Positions 8,415-16,658 of a stretch of DNA of 64,000 nt are shown in pieces. Both the position numbers and the translations under genes were made by a program. The notes beneath the pieces were generated by a model that made no database searches, was not told the origin of the DNA, and was given only the letters and a program-made list of their open reading frames with translations. Numbering within the stretch: position 1 is the first letter of the stretch; every line of letters starts with the position of its first letter. Source of the DNA: Sinorhizobium sojae CCBAU 05684. Its GTDB lineage: Bacteria; Pseudomonadota; Alphaproteobacteria; Rhizobiales; Rhizobiaceae. The stretch is from NCBI RefSeq assembly GCF_002288525.1, contig NZ_CP023067.1, positions 1,860,001 to 1,924,000 on the forward strand, read 5' to 3'.

Positions 8415-9260
8415 TCAGGCCGCGATCGCCCGCCGGCAGTCGGCCTGCTCCTGGATAACGAGAATGGCGCCGATGACCCTGCTTTTGCTCGACAGGCAGG
8501 GCGTCATGCGACAGCGGACCGCGACCGTATTTCCGCCGACGGACTTGGCGAAGGAATAGTCGACGATTTCCCCCGCAAAGCAGCGGTCGAGATAGGCTTT
8601 GACCCGCTGCTCGAAACGCTGCAGGCCGATGAATTCGACGATGTGGCGGCCGATGAGATCGATCGGCTTGCTTCCGAGATGATCCGCATTGACCCGGTTG
8701 GCGTAGAGATAACGGTAGTCGGGCGTGATCACGGCGATCCGGTCGGGAAAGGAATCGAGGATCGCCTCGTTGAGCAGGCCTTCGTCGGCACGCCCCCTTT
8801 TCGGCAGCTTCGGGGTGCGTTCGAGATCAAGCCCCGCGACGTCGGCCGCGCCGGTCGCTGCGAAATACCGGTCGATCAGGGAGCGAAGCAATTGCGAATG
8901 GCGCAGCACGCAGGTGAGATCGTCCGCCTCGGCGCGCAGCATGTCCACCAGAAATTGAAATTGGAGGCGCGCCTCCTCGACGCTAGCGGCCTTCCGGTCA
9001 TAGACGGCCTTGAGGATGGGATCGAGTTCGCGGTCCAGAATTCCGATCAGATGTTCGTCCGCCACCTTCACGGCAAATTGCATTTGCGAATATTTGAACC
9101 AGAACAGTTCAATCAGTTCCTTCAATTCGAAACCCCATTGCCAGCCCGACGCACCGAGCCAACCGGCCTGTCGCAGCCGATCGCTTCGGTTGGCGGATTG
9201 CCCCTCATGCGGAATGCAGGGCCCTTGAGGCGCCCACGCATGTTCCCCCGAACACAACAA
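8415..9260 (-). CDS. PAS-domain protein (cytosolic, no output domain)
   Basis: The C-terminal ~110 residues form a PAS domain: LDSFPDRIAVITPDYRYLYAN, then DLIGRHIVEFIG and YSFAKSVGGNTVAVRC. The N-terminal half is helical with no known domain. No kinase, GGDEF or HTH follows, so it is a stand-alone sensor or adaptor. The start is uncertain. The longest frame opens with TTG at 9260; a TTG at 9125 before LKELIELFWFKYSQM, with GGGG nearby, is equally good, and the first 44 residues look non-conserved. Confidence 0.65.
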   Translation of the reverse strand: MLCSGEHAWAPQGPCIPHEGQSANRSDRLRQAGWLGASGWQWGFELKELIELFWFKYSQMQFAVKVADEHLIGILDRELDPILKAVYDRKAASVEEARLQFQFLVDMLRAEADDLTCVLRHSQLLRSLIDRYFAATGAADVAGLDLERTPKLPKRGRADEGLLNEAILDSFPDRIAVITPDYRYLYANRVNADHLGSKPIDLIGRHIVEFIGLQRFEQRVKAYLDRCFAGEIVDYSFAKSVGGNTVAVRCRMTPCLSSKSRVIGAILVIQEQADCRRAIAA

Positions 9261-9528
9261 TAAGTTTACACTCTATGCGCGCGTGTTCAACAGGAGAAAG
9301 CGAAACTGATGGACCTGCAACGTTACCGGAAGTCGCCGCCGGGCGAAAATCCAGGCATAAACGGCCAATCCCAACCGTCCCCCCTGCGCGATGGGCAACG
9401 TTCGGGCGATCTGGAGAAACGCGCCGGCGGTTCGCCCCCAAAAGTCGATCCTGTCTTCTGAAGACACGATGCGGGCGCAGTGCCGGAGGATCAGAAAACG
9501 CCAGCGATCCCGGAAAGGGATCGACGAA
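9261..9528. other. Intergenic region between the PAS gene and lpxXL
   Basis: The 3' end of lpxXL and the upstream region of the PAS gene meet here. AT-rich sequence at about 9258-9285 is the likely promoter of the PAS gene. No small gene with a credible start site was seen. Confidence 0.4.
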
Positions 9529-10452
9529 TTACAGATTGCGCTTGATATGCCAGCGGTCGTGGTACCAGAGCCATTGGCCCGGATATTCCCGAACCCAGCT
9601 CTCGACCTTGTCGTTCAGCATCTGTGCCGTTGCGGTGACGTCGACGCTGCCGTCCGCCCGGCGCGGAATTTCGACTGCGGGCTCCAGTTCGAGCCGGAAG
9701 CGGCCGCCCGGCAAGCGGATGCAGCGGGCCGGATAGACTTCGCAATTGAACTGCCGGACGAGCTTGGCAAGCAGCGGATTGGTCTGCACGTCGCGGCCGA
9801 AAAACTTGGTCTTGAGCCCTTTTCGAAATTTCTGGTCGACGAGGACACCGACGCCGCCGCCGCGTTCGAGCTGGCGGGCGAGCGCGAAGGAGGAGCCCGC
9901 ATGCGACGGCACGAGATTGCCCATGCGGGCCTTGCGGAACTCGAACACCTTGTCGGCGAGATAGGGATTGTTCGGAGGCCGGAAGAGAACCGTCACCTCC
10001 AGCCCGAAGGCGGAACCCGCGACCGGCAGCATTTCGAAATTGCCGCTATGCGCCGTGAAGACGATGAAGGGTCGCGGGTTGTCGCGCAGTTCCATGAAGA
10101 GCGGGATGCCGGAGACCTCCACCCTGCCCGGCTCGGCGCGTTCCGGATCGAAGTCGAAGAGGCGGTCGAGGAACACATATTCCGCAGCGAGCCGGCCCAT
10201 ATTGCCCCAGCTTTCGAGCGCGATCTCCTTGATCTCCGCCTCGCCCTTTTCCGGGAAGGCATTGCGCAGATTGGTGAGCGTCAGCCTGTGGCGGCGCGTT
10301 TTCGGGCCGATCCAGCGCGCGACGCGATCCATGAAATTGATCGCCGCATCCGGCGGAAGAAGCTTCAACACCGAAAGAAGCAGGAGCACGAACTGGGCGA
10401 TCGCCCATTGCCTGAAGCGATCGGCGGCAAGCACCAGCCGTGTGATCAGCAT
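9529..10452 (-). CDS. lpxXL: Lipid A very-long-chain fatty acid acyltransferase (LpxXL)
   Basis: The protein has 307 residues, of the LpxL/HtrB lysophospholipid acyltransferase family. The catalytic HxxxxE/D motif is HSGNFE, and an N-terminal hydrophobic segment (FVLLLLSVLKLL) suits a membrane enzyme. It transfers 27-OH-octacosanoate or a related long acyl chain from AcpXL to lipid A. Its position as last gene of acpXL-fabZXL-fabF2XL-fabF1XL-adh-lpxXL identifies it. I start at MLITRLVLAADRFRQ, 11 bp after the adh stop; the frame is open upstream but only as a shadow of adh. Confidence 0.93.
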   Translation of the reverse strand: MLITRLVLAADRFRQWAIAQFVLLLLSVLKLLPPDAAINFMDRVARWIGPKTRRHRLTLTNLRNAFPEKGEAEIKEIALESWGNMGRLAAEYVFLDRLFDFDPERAEPGRVEVSGIPLFMELRDNPRPFIVFTAHSGNFEMLPVAGSAFGLEVTVLFRPPNNPYLADKVFEFRKARMGNLVPSHAGSSFALARQLERGGGVGVLVDQKFRKGLKTKFFGRDVQTNPLLAKLVRQFNCEVYPARCIRLPGGRFRLELEPAVEIPRRADGSVDVTATAQMLNDKVESWVREYPGQWLWYHDRWHIKRNL

Positions 10453-10463
10453 GCGCACCGGGT

Positions 10464-11492
10464 TCAGTCCATCCTGAGGACGATCTTGCCGAAGATCTGG
10501 CGGGACTCCATCCGTTCGAGCGCGCGATCGATGTCGGTGAGCCCGACCTCCGTATCGATCACCGGATGAACGAGCCCGCGCGCCATCTTCTGCATGGCGT
10601 TGGCCATGTTCTCCATGCGGCAGCCGAAGGAGCCGAGCAGCTTCAACTGCTGCTGGAAGAGCATCATCAGGTTGACTTCCGTCGAAACGCCGGAGGTGGA
10701 GCCGCAGGTAACGAGCCGTCCGCCGCGCTTCATCGACAGCATCGAGCCCGCCCAGGTGTCCTTGCCGACGTGCTCGAAGACGACGTCTACGCCCTTCTTC
10801 TTGGTAAGCTTGCGCACCACGCCCTCGAAGCGATCGGTGCGGTAGTTGATGACGTGATCGGCGCCGAGGGCCTTGGCCTTTTCGATCTTGTCGTCCGAGC
10901 CGACCGTGGTGATGACCGTGCAACCGATCTTCTTGGCAAGCTGGATGGCGGCCGTGCCGATGCCGGAGCCGCCCGCATGGACGAGGATCGTCTCGCCCGG
11001 CTCGAGCTTGGCATTGTCGAAGAGCATGTGCTCGACCGTGCCGAAGGTGACCGGCGCCAGCGCCGCGCCGACCGCATCGACGCCGGGAGGCGCCGGCACC
11101 AGCAGGCGCGCCGGCAGGTTGACCTTCTCCTGCGCGAAGCCGTCGAGATGGAAGCCGTGCACGCCGCCCACATGTTCGCAGAGATTGTCGCGTCCCTCCC
11201 TGCAGGGGCGGCAAAGGCCGCAGGTGCGCGCGCCATAGATCGACACGAGCTGCCCCGGCAGCACATTGCCGACGCCCGGCCCGATGCTCTCGACGACGCC
11301 GGATGCCTCCGCGCCGATGACGAGTGGCATCTTGCGCTTGGCGAAGGCCATGCCGCGCCAGCCCCAGACGTCGATGTGGTTGAGCGCAACCGCCTTGACG
11401 CGCAGCGTCACCTCGCCGGGACCGGGGGCCTCCGGCTCCGGCAGGTCGGTGATTTCGAGCTTGCGGTCATCGAGCAATTGCAGGGCGCGCAT
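10464..11492 (-). CDS. Zinc-type alcohol dehydrogenase/quinone oxidoreductase of the VLCFA cluster
   Basis: An MDR-superfamily protein of 342 residues. The structural zinc lobe is intact (CGLCRPCREGRDNLC), and the nucleotide-binding motif is HAGGSGIGTAAIQLAKK. In rhizobia an adh gene always accompanies acpXL, fabZXL, fabF1/2XL and lpxXL and is thought to act in making or modifying the long acyl chain, perhaps at an enoyl or keto reduction step; the exact reaction is not shown by sequence. It follows fabF1XL after a 150 bp gap with a strong inverted repeat. Confidence 0.88.
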   Translation of the reverse strand: MRALQLLDDRKLEITDLPEPEAPGPGEVTLRVKAVALNHIDVWGWRGMAFAKRKMPLVIGAEASGVVESIGPGVGNVLPGQLVSIYGARTCGLCRPCREGRDNLCEHVGGVHGFHLDGFAQEKVNLPARLLVPAPPGVDAVGAALAPVTFGTVEHMLFDNAKLEPGETILVHAGGSGIGTAAIQLAKKIGCTVITTVGSDDKIEKAKALGADHVINYRTDRFEGVVRKLTKKKGVDVVFEHVGKDTWAGSMLSMKRGGRLVTCGSTSGVSTEVNLMMLFQQQLKLLGSFGCRMENMANAMQKMARGLVHPVIDTEVGLTDIDRALERMESRQIFGKIVLRMD

Positions 11493-11559
11493 GGTTTTTC
11501 CTTTGAAGTATTTCGATGGTCGAGCAGGTGGCCGCTATTGCTAATGGCGAGGCGCTAAT

Positions 11560-11627
11560 CCCCTCTGGCCGGTCCACCCTTTGCAGCTGCAGCACAGCTG
11601 CTGCGGAGGACGGGCAGGCCAGAGGGG
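11560..11627. repeat. Nested inverted repeat between fabF1XL and adh
   Basis: CCCCTCTGGCC at 11560-11570 pairs perfectly with GGCCAGAGGGG at 11617-11627. A smaller repeat (GCAGCTG/CAGCTGC) sits inside. In mRNA it could form a branched hairpin. No T-tract follows on the transcribed strand, so it is more likely a processing or stability element than a terminator. Confidence 0.7.
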
Positions 11628-11645
11628 GGCTCGCTTGCACCATCT

Positions 11646-12929
11646 TCAAACCGGCTCGGCCGTCATCACGAGGCTGGCGTTCTGGCCGCCGAATCCGAAG
11701 GAGTTCGACAGCACGGCCGTCACCTGCTGGTCGCGCTTCACGTTCGGCACGACATCGAGAACGATGGCCGGATCCGGATTCTGGTAGTTGATCGTCGGCG
11801 GCAGCGTTCCGGTCAGCATCGTCTGGATCGAGAACACGGCCTCGACCGCACCGGCGGCCGTCAGCGTATGGCCGATCATCGACTTGTTGGACGAAACCGG
11901 GATCGACGGCAGGCGATCGCCGAAGACAGCCGACATGGAGAGATATTCCATCTTGTCGTTTTCCGGCGTCGAAGTGCCATGGGCATTGATGTAGCCGATG
12001 CCGCCTTCGTCAATGCCGGCATCCGCAAGCGCCGCCCGAATCGTCGCGATGGCCGGACCGCCGTCCGGCGAGGAACGCGTGCGGTGGAAGAGATCCGCCT
12101 TCTCGCCGCAGCCCCTCAAGATGCCGTAGACACGCGCGCCGCGGGCAACTGCCGCCTCCAGCGACTCGAGCACCAGCGTCGCCGCCCCTTCGGCGATGAC
12201 GAAGCCGTCGCGGTCCTTGGTGAAGGGCTTCGATGCTTTTTCCGGCGGATCGTTCTGGGTCGAGAGCGCCGAAAGCAGCGAGAAGCGGATCAGCGCTTCC
12301 GCACTGACCGAGCCGTCGGTCGCGACCGTCAGCGCGCGATCGGTGCGGCCCTGACGGATCGCTTCGACGCCAAGCTGGATCGCCGTGGCGCCGGAAGCGC
12401 AAGCGGTCGACAGCGTCACCGGAAGGCCGCGGGTGCCGAAACGGTCGGCGAGGCGCTCGGAAATCGAGCCGAAGAGCACCGCCTCGTGAAATACCGGATC
12501 GGCCTTCTGCCGCATGGCGGCGAGGAAGCGGTTGTAGGCATCGCCAGGACGCTCCGACGGCGGCGAGCGGTCGGCAAGCTCGAAGCGGGCATTCCATTCC
12601 GGCTCGATCGGCGGTGCGGCGAGGAAAAGCGGGCCGTTGAAGTCGCCCGAAATCCCGGCCTGCGAAAGCGCCTCCAGGGTCGTCTCCCGCGCCATCGCAT
12701 AGGAGCGCTCGACGGCATTTTCGGCCGGCAGCTCGATGAAGTCGACCGTACCGCAGATGCGGGTCGAGAGGCTGTCCGTCGGGAAACGGGTGATCTTGTG
12801 AATACCCGATACGCCGCCCGTCAGCGCCGCCCAGTTATCTTCGATCCCCTGGCCGAGCGAGGTGATGACGCCCATGCCCGTCACGGCGACGATCGGACGG
12901 CCGAGATGGTCCTTGTATGCCTTGCTCAT
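11646..12929 (-). CDS. fabF1XL: 3-oxoacyl-ACP synthase, catalytically complete (FabF1XL)
   Basis: A KAS II-type condensing enzyme of 427 residues. The Cys-His-His triad is present: Cys in STACASGATAIQ, His in INAHGTSTPENDK and His in NKSMIGHTLTAAG. It elongates the acyl chain carried by AcpXL to C26-C28. It sits directly downstream of fabF2XL (12 bp), whose product lacks the Cys, so the two may work as a heterodimer. Confidence 0.93.
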   Translation of the reverse strand: MSKAYKDHLGRPIVAVTGMGVITSLGQGIEDNWAALTGGVSGIHKITRFPTDSLSTRICGTVDFIELPAENAVERSYAMARETTLEALSQAGISGDFNGPLFLAAPPIEPEWNARFELADRSPPSERPGDAYNRFLAAMRQKADPVFHEAVLFGSISERLADRFGTRGLPVTLSTACASGATAIQLGVEAIRQGRTDRALTVATDGSVSAEALIRFSLLSALSTQNDPPEKASKPFTKDRDGFVIAEGAATLVLESLEAAVARGARVYGILRGCGEKADLFHRTRSSPDGGPAIATIRAALADAGIDEGGIGYINAHGTSTPENDKMEYLSMSAVFGDRLPSIPVSSNKSMIGHTLTAAGAVEAVFSIQTMLTGTLPPTINYQNPDPAIVLDVVPNVKRDQQVTAVLSNSFGFGGQNASLVMTAEPV

Positions 12930-12941
12930 GGTCGAGCTCCC

Positions 12942-14141
12942 TTATTCAGCGGCAAGCACGGCGATGCCTTCGCCGCGGGCATGTCCGATGGTCGTCACGA
13001 CGGCTGCCTTTGCGGGCGCCGTCATCCGCGTTTCGGCAGGATCGAAGGGCGGGATTTCGGCATCATTGCCGAGCGCAAGCGCGGCAAGCGCCATCCCGAC
13101 CGGGAATTGCGCCTCGACCCCATGGCCGACAAGGCCACCGAAGGCGCGGACCGGCCGGCCGGCGAGTTCGGTCTCGAGGAAGGACTTTTCGCGGCGAACG
13201 AGGTCGTGGAACCCCGAGGTGCCGGAAAAGACGACGGTCGACTGCGGGTCGGTATCTGCGGCCGGCTGCGCCAGGTCCTTGAGGCGCGCCTCGAGCTTGC
13301 CCTCGTCGCGGCTGCCGCGGTCGCCGCCGATCGCATCGATCGTCGCATAGATGCGGGCGCCGCGCGCCTCGGCATATTCGCGCGATTCGAGCACGAGGAA
13401 AGCGCCTACGGAACCGAGTATCATGCCGCCGCCATTCCCGGCCTCGCGAGACCAGATCGGATGCCACTCGCCGGTCGCATGCGCTTGGATGGCCTCGAAC
13501 AGCAGGACGATATCGAGACGCTCGGCCGAAAAGGCCCCGCCGACGAGCGTGTGGGTCGACTGCCCGGCCTTGATGCGGGCGAAAGCCGTCTCGACCGCCG
13601 AGATGCCGGCTGCCTCCTCGCCCATGAAGGTGCGCGAGGAGCCGGTGACCTTGTGCACGATGGAAATATTGCCGGCAAGCAGGTTGGAAAGCTGGGCGAG
13701 AAAGAGCGTCGGGCGCAGTTCGGTGGTCAGCTTCTCGTTCAGGAGCCGCTCGCGGTCATTGCGCTTCAAGGCCTCGTCGACGATCAGCGAGTCGACATTG
13801 ATGTCGCGCTCGCCGCCGCCGGCGGCGACGATCATGTCCATGCTGCCGCAGGCGTCGAGATCGTCCTTCAGGCCGGCATCGTCGAGCGCAAGGCCGGCGG
13901 CGAAGACACCAAGGCGCTGCCAGTTCTCCATCTGCCGCTGGTCGCCGCGCTTCGGGATCTGCTCGGACCAGTCGATTTCCGGCAGCGGATGAATGGGATA
14001 AGGCGCGAAACGTTCGGTTTCGATCCGCACTTCTGGTGCCTTGGCCGCGGTCAGGAGCTTCACATGCGGCTCGGTACCGACACCCTGGCTCGTCACGATG
14101 CCGATGCCGGTGATCACCACGTCGTTTGCGGATTTCGTCAT
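12942..14141 (-). CDS. fabF2XL: FabF-like protein lacking the catalytic cysteine (FabF2XL)
   Basis: A ketosynthase-fold protein of 399 residues. Where active enzymes have ACASG, this one reads VTGSSRTFMGEE, so the nucleophile Cys is missing. The first catalytic His motif HGTST is replaced by FSGTSGFHD. The second His survives in FGGLVGHGVEA. The pattern resembles chain-length-factor subunits of polyketide synthases. It is expected to pair with FabF1XL and set chain length; this is inference. It lies 1 bp after fabZXL. Confidence 0.9.
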   Translation of the reverse strand: MTKSANDVVITGIGIVTSQGVGTEPHVKLLTAAKAPEVRIETERFAPYPIHPLPEIDWSEQIPKRGDQRQMENWQRLGVFAAGLALDDAGLKDDLDACGSMDMIVAAGGGERDINVDSLIVDEALKRNDRERLLNEKLTTELRPTLFLAQLSNLLAGNISIVHKVTGSSRTFMGEEAAGISAVETAFARIKAGQSTHTLVGGAFSAERLDIVLLFEAIQAHATGEWHPIWSREAGNGGGMILGSVGAFLVLESREYAEARGARIYATIDAIGGDRGSRDEGKLEARLKDLAQPAADTDPQSTVVFSGTSGFHDLVRREKSFLETELAGRPVRAFGGLVGHGVEAQFPVGMALAALALGNDAEIPPFDPAETRMTAPAKAAVVTTIGHARGEGIAVLAAE

Positions 14142-14142
14142 C

Positions 14143-14619
14143 TTATTTCTCCGAACCGGCCGTTGCGGCCATGAGACCCAGTTCCTCGGCGCGTTTGCGA
14201 ACGATTTCGCCGAGCGGCACCTGATCGAAGGCTACCGTTCTCAGCTTCAACTGGGCATCGCAGATCTTCTTGCCGCCCGAGGCAATCTTCGCCTTGGTGA
14301 CGGCGAAACCGGACCCCTCATGCTCCAGCAGCGCCTCGATCTCGAGTTCGGCCGAGGGCTCGACGAAGCTGCGCATCTTGGCGCCGTCGACCGACATCAG
14401 GAACGGCATCGCCGCGAATTTCGTCGCCGCGAGGACGAGGAAGCCGGAGGCTTGCGCCATCGTTTCGATCAGGAGGACGCCCGGCACCAGCGGATAGCCG
14501 GGGAAATGCCCCTCGAACACGGGACTCTTTTCCGGGACGACCGATCGCGCCGTGAGCCGGCCGGCCGTCAGATCGACGCTCTCGATCCTGTCGATCATCT
14601 GGAAATACTCAAGGAGCAT
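14143..14619 (-). CDS. fabZXL: 3-hydroxyacyl-ACP dehydratase of the VLCFA pathway (FabZXL)
   Basis: A hot-dog fold protein of 158 residues. The FabZ signature FEGHFPGYPLVPGVLLIE is intact, with the catalytic His and, in the next helix (IETMAQASG), the acidic residue. It removes water from the 3-hydroxyacyl-AcpXL intermediate during VLCFA elongation. It starts about 115 bp after acpXL, beyond a terminator hairpin, and runs straight into fabF2XL. Confidence 0.93.
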   Translation of the reverse strand: MLLEYFQMIDRIESVDLTAGRLTARSVVPEKSPVFEGHFPGYPLVPGVLLIETMAQASGFLVLAATKFAAMPFLMSVDGAKMRSFVEPSAELEIEALLEHEGSGFAVTKAKIASGGKKICDAQLKLRTVAFDQVPLGEIVRKRAEELGLMAATAGSEK

Positions 14620-14650
14620 GAGGGCTCACCCCGTTGGTTTCGCGGCTGAA

Positions 14651-14702
14651 GTAAAAATGCCGATGCCGCCTGTCAAGCGAAGGACGCAGCAGGCGGCATC
14701 GG
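14651..14702 (-). terminator. Rho-independent terminator or attenuator after acpXL
   Basis: A perfect 13-bp stem (arms at 14660-14672 and 14690-14702, CCGATGCCGCCTG and its complement) with a 17-nt loop is followed on the minus strand by CATTTTTACTT. It would end most acpXL transcripts before fabZXL, giving more carrier protein than enzymes. Confidence 0.85.
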
Positions 14703-14732
14703 AATTGGATCGAACCCGGATGGAGGCGTCAA

Positions 14733-15011
14733 TCAGGCCTTGGCGGCCCGCAATTCGTCGATCTTGGCGCAGAGGTTCTTCAGAACGAAATATTCCTCGG
14801 TCGAGACCTTGCCTTCATTGACTTCCTGAGTCCACTGCTCAAGCGGGATCTTGATGCCGAATTCCTTGTCGATCGCGAAAACGATGTCGAGGAAATCCAG
14901 GCTGTCGATGCCGAGATCGTCGATGGTGTGGCTCTCCGGCTTGATCGTCTCGCGATCGATCTCGCTCGTTTCCGCAATAATGTCGGCAACCTTGTCGAAT
15001 GTAGCTGTCAC
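14733..15011 (-). CDS. acpXL: Acyl carrier protein for very-long-chain fatty acids (AcpXL)
   Basis: A 92-residue acidic carrier protein. The phosphopantetheine site is [11 protein letters not shown] (Ser near residue 39). The family differs from housekeeping AcpP by its longer loop [13 protein letters not shown], seen here. I choose GTG at 15011 ([11 protein letters not shown]) because GAGG sits at the right distance; a TTG six bases upstream is too close to it. First gene of the lipid A VLCFA cluster. Confidence 0.95.
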   Translation of the reverse strand: MTATFDKVADIIAETSEIDRETIKPESHTIDDLGIDSLDFLDIVFAIDKEFGIKIPLEQWTQEVNEGKVSTEEYFVLKNLCAKIDELRAAKA

Positions 15012-15118
15012 GCGCAATACCTCATGAAATTCGAGTCTTGGCGATCCCTATAGAAAAATGCACCGCAAAAGCCAATGCCTCCTTGGCTTCAGCGGTTGAG
15101 AATTGAAGGCAGCTGTTG

Positions 15119-16468
15119 CTAAACGGCGACCGAGTGCCGTCCCCGCCCCGAGCGAAGATGCGCGTCGAAGGCGGCCGCGACCGTCCTGGCGAAGGGCCTG
15201 CCGCGCGGGGTCAGGCCGAAGACGCCGTCCTCGATCACGGTGAGACCATCGGCGTCCCGGGCGCGAAAGAGCCGCGCCTCCTCTATGACCGCTGCGGAAA
15301 GCCCGGGAAACTCCGCCGCGATCCGCTCGAAGGAGAATCCAAACTCGCACATGATGAGCGCGATCACCCGCGCCCGCAGCCGGTCGTCCGGCGTCATGAG
15401 ATAACCGCGGACGGCGGCAAGCCCGCCCTCCCGGACCCCACGCAGATATTCTCCCGTCGCCGGATTATTCTGCACGTAACCTTGCCGGAACTGACCGATT
15501 GCCGATGCGCCGAGGCCGATCAGCGTTTCGGCGGCATCATCGGTATAACCCTGGAAGTTGCGCCGGAGCCGCCCCTCCCGGCTGGCGACGGCGAGCGAAT
15601 CCGCTGGCCTGGCGAAATGATCGATGCCGATCGGCTGGTAGCCGGCGACGACCAGCATTTCGGCTGCCCGCGACATCTGCGCATAGCGCTCGACGATGCC
15701 CGGCAGGCTCTCCTCCGGGATCATCGCCTGGTGCTTCTTCATCCACGGCACATGCGCGTAGCCGAAGAGCGCGACCCGATCCGGAGCGAGAGAAAGCACC
15801 GCGCCGATGGTGCGCTCCAGCGACGACATCGTCTGGTAAGGCAGGCCGTAGAGCACGTCGCAATTGACGGAACGCACGCCGCGAGCCCGCGACGCCTCGA
15901 TTGCGTCGCGCGTCTGCTCATAGGTCTGTATGCGGTTGATCGCCTTCTGCACCCTCGGATCGAAATCCTGGATGCCGAAGCTCGCCCGTGTCATGCCGAT
16001 CGCCGCGAGCGCGTCGTGGCGGCCGGCGTCGAGATCGTTCGGATCCATCTCGACGCTGACTTCGCACTGCTCGGCAAAGGCGAAGTGGCGGGTGAGCTGT
16101 TCCTTGAGCGCAATCAGGTCCTCCGGCCGGAGCAATGTCGGCGAACCGCCGCCGAGATGCAGCGCGGTAACGCGGGCGCCGACACCCGTAAGCCCGCCGA
16201 CCGTCGCGATTTCACGGCGCAACGCCTGAAGATAGGAGGCGACCGGATCGTAGCGCAACGTCTGCTTTGTATGACAGGCGCAGAACCAGCAGAGCCGGTC
16301 GCAATAGGGAATATGGGCGTAGAGCGACAGCCTGTCGCCGGCGGCGAGTGCGCCGAGCCAACTCGCATATCGTGAATTGTCGACCTCTGCCGAGAAATGC
16401 GGCGCCGTCGGATAGCTGGTATAGCGCGGCACCGGCGCGGCATGCCTCAGTACAAGTGCATCGTCCAT
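15119..16468 (-). CDS. hemN: Oxygen-independent coproporphyrinogen III oxidase (HemN)
   Basis: A radical SAM enzyme of 449 residues. The cluster motif is CDRLCWFCACHT (CxxxCxxC) near residue 55, preceded by LSLYAHIPY, and GGGSPTLL is the SAM-binding glycine segment. The C-terminal HemN domain is complete. It makes protoporphyrinogen precursor without O2, supplying heme for the cbb3 oxidase in microaerobic cells. Two FNR boxes lie upstream, shared with the divergent fnrN gene. Confidence 0.95.
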   Translation of the reverse strand: MDDALVLRHAAPVPRYTSYPTAPHFSAEVDNSRYASWLGALAAGDRLSLYAHIPYCDRLCWFCACHTKQTLRYDPVASYLQALRREIATVGGLTGVGARVTALHLGGGSPTLLRPEDLIALKEQLTRHFAFAEQCEVSVEMDPNDLDAGRHDALAAIGMTRASFGIQDFDPRVQKAINRIQTYEQTRDAIEASRARGVRSVNCDVLYGLPYQTMSSLERTIGAVLSLAPDRVALFGYAHVPWMKKHQAMIPEESLPGIVERYAQMSRAAEMLVVAGYQPIGIDHFARPADSLAVASREGRLRRNFQGYTDDAAETLIGLGASAIGQFRQGYVQNNPATGEYLRGVREGGLAAVRGYLMTPDDRLRARVIALIMCEFGFSFERIAAEFPGLSAAVIEEARLFRARDADGLTVIEDGVFGLTPRGRPFARTVAAAFDAHLRSGRGRHSVAV

Positions 16469-16522
16469 CTTCGTCTCCGCTCACGGTGCGAGCAGAGATA
16501 GGATGAAAGGGCTGAGCATCCT

Positions 16523-16536
16523 TTGATATTGATCAA
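16523..16536. promoter_or_regulatory. FNR/FixK box, hemN-proximal
   Basis: TTGATATTGATCAA is a perfect match to TTGAT-N4-ATCAA. It is 55 bp from the hemN start and about 125 bp from fnrN. Confidence 0.92.
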
Positions 16537-16558
16537 GTCGAATGACGAGTGGGACTAA

Positions 16559-16572
16559 TTGATAAACGTCAA
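16559..16572. promoter_or_regulatory. Second FNR/FixK box, fnrN-proximal
   Basis: TTGATAAACGTCAA differs from consensus at one base. Its centre is 36 bp from the first box. Tandem anaeroboxes before fnrN are known in Rhizobium, where they allow activation and then self-limitation. Confidence 0.78.
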
Positions 16573-16658
16573 CTTTGCATGAGACATAGTTTCGCGCCTG
16601 CACAAACGGCACCTACTAAGCCTTGATTTGCCATCGACGATCCTTTTTGTTTCGATGA

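Noticed and set aside
10453..11214. Upstream in-frame extension of lpxXL to about 11214
   Set aside because: The extension lies within adh in another frame, is Arg/Ala/Gly-rich without homology, and the LpxXL family starts at the Met at 10452.
11868..14174. A very long plus-strand open frame across fabF1XL and fabF2XL
   Set aside because: It runs antisense through two well-supported genes and has composition typical of GC-rich shadow frames.
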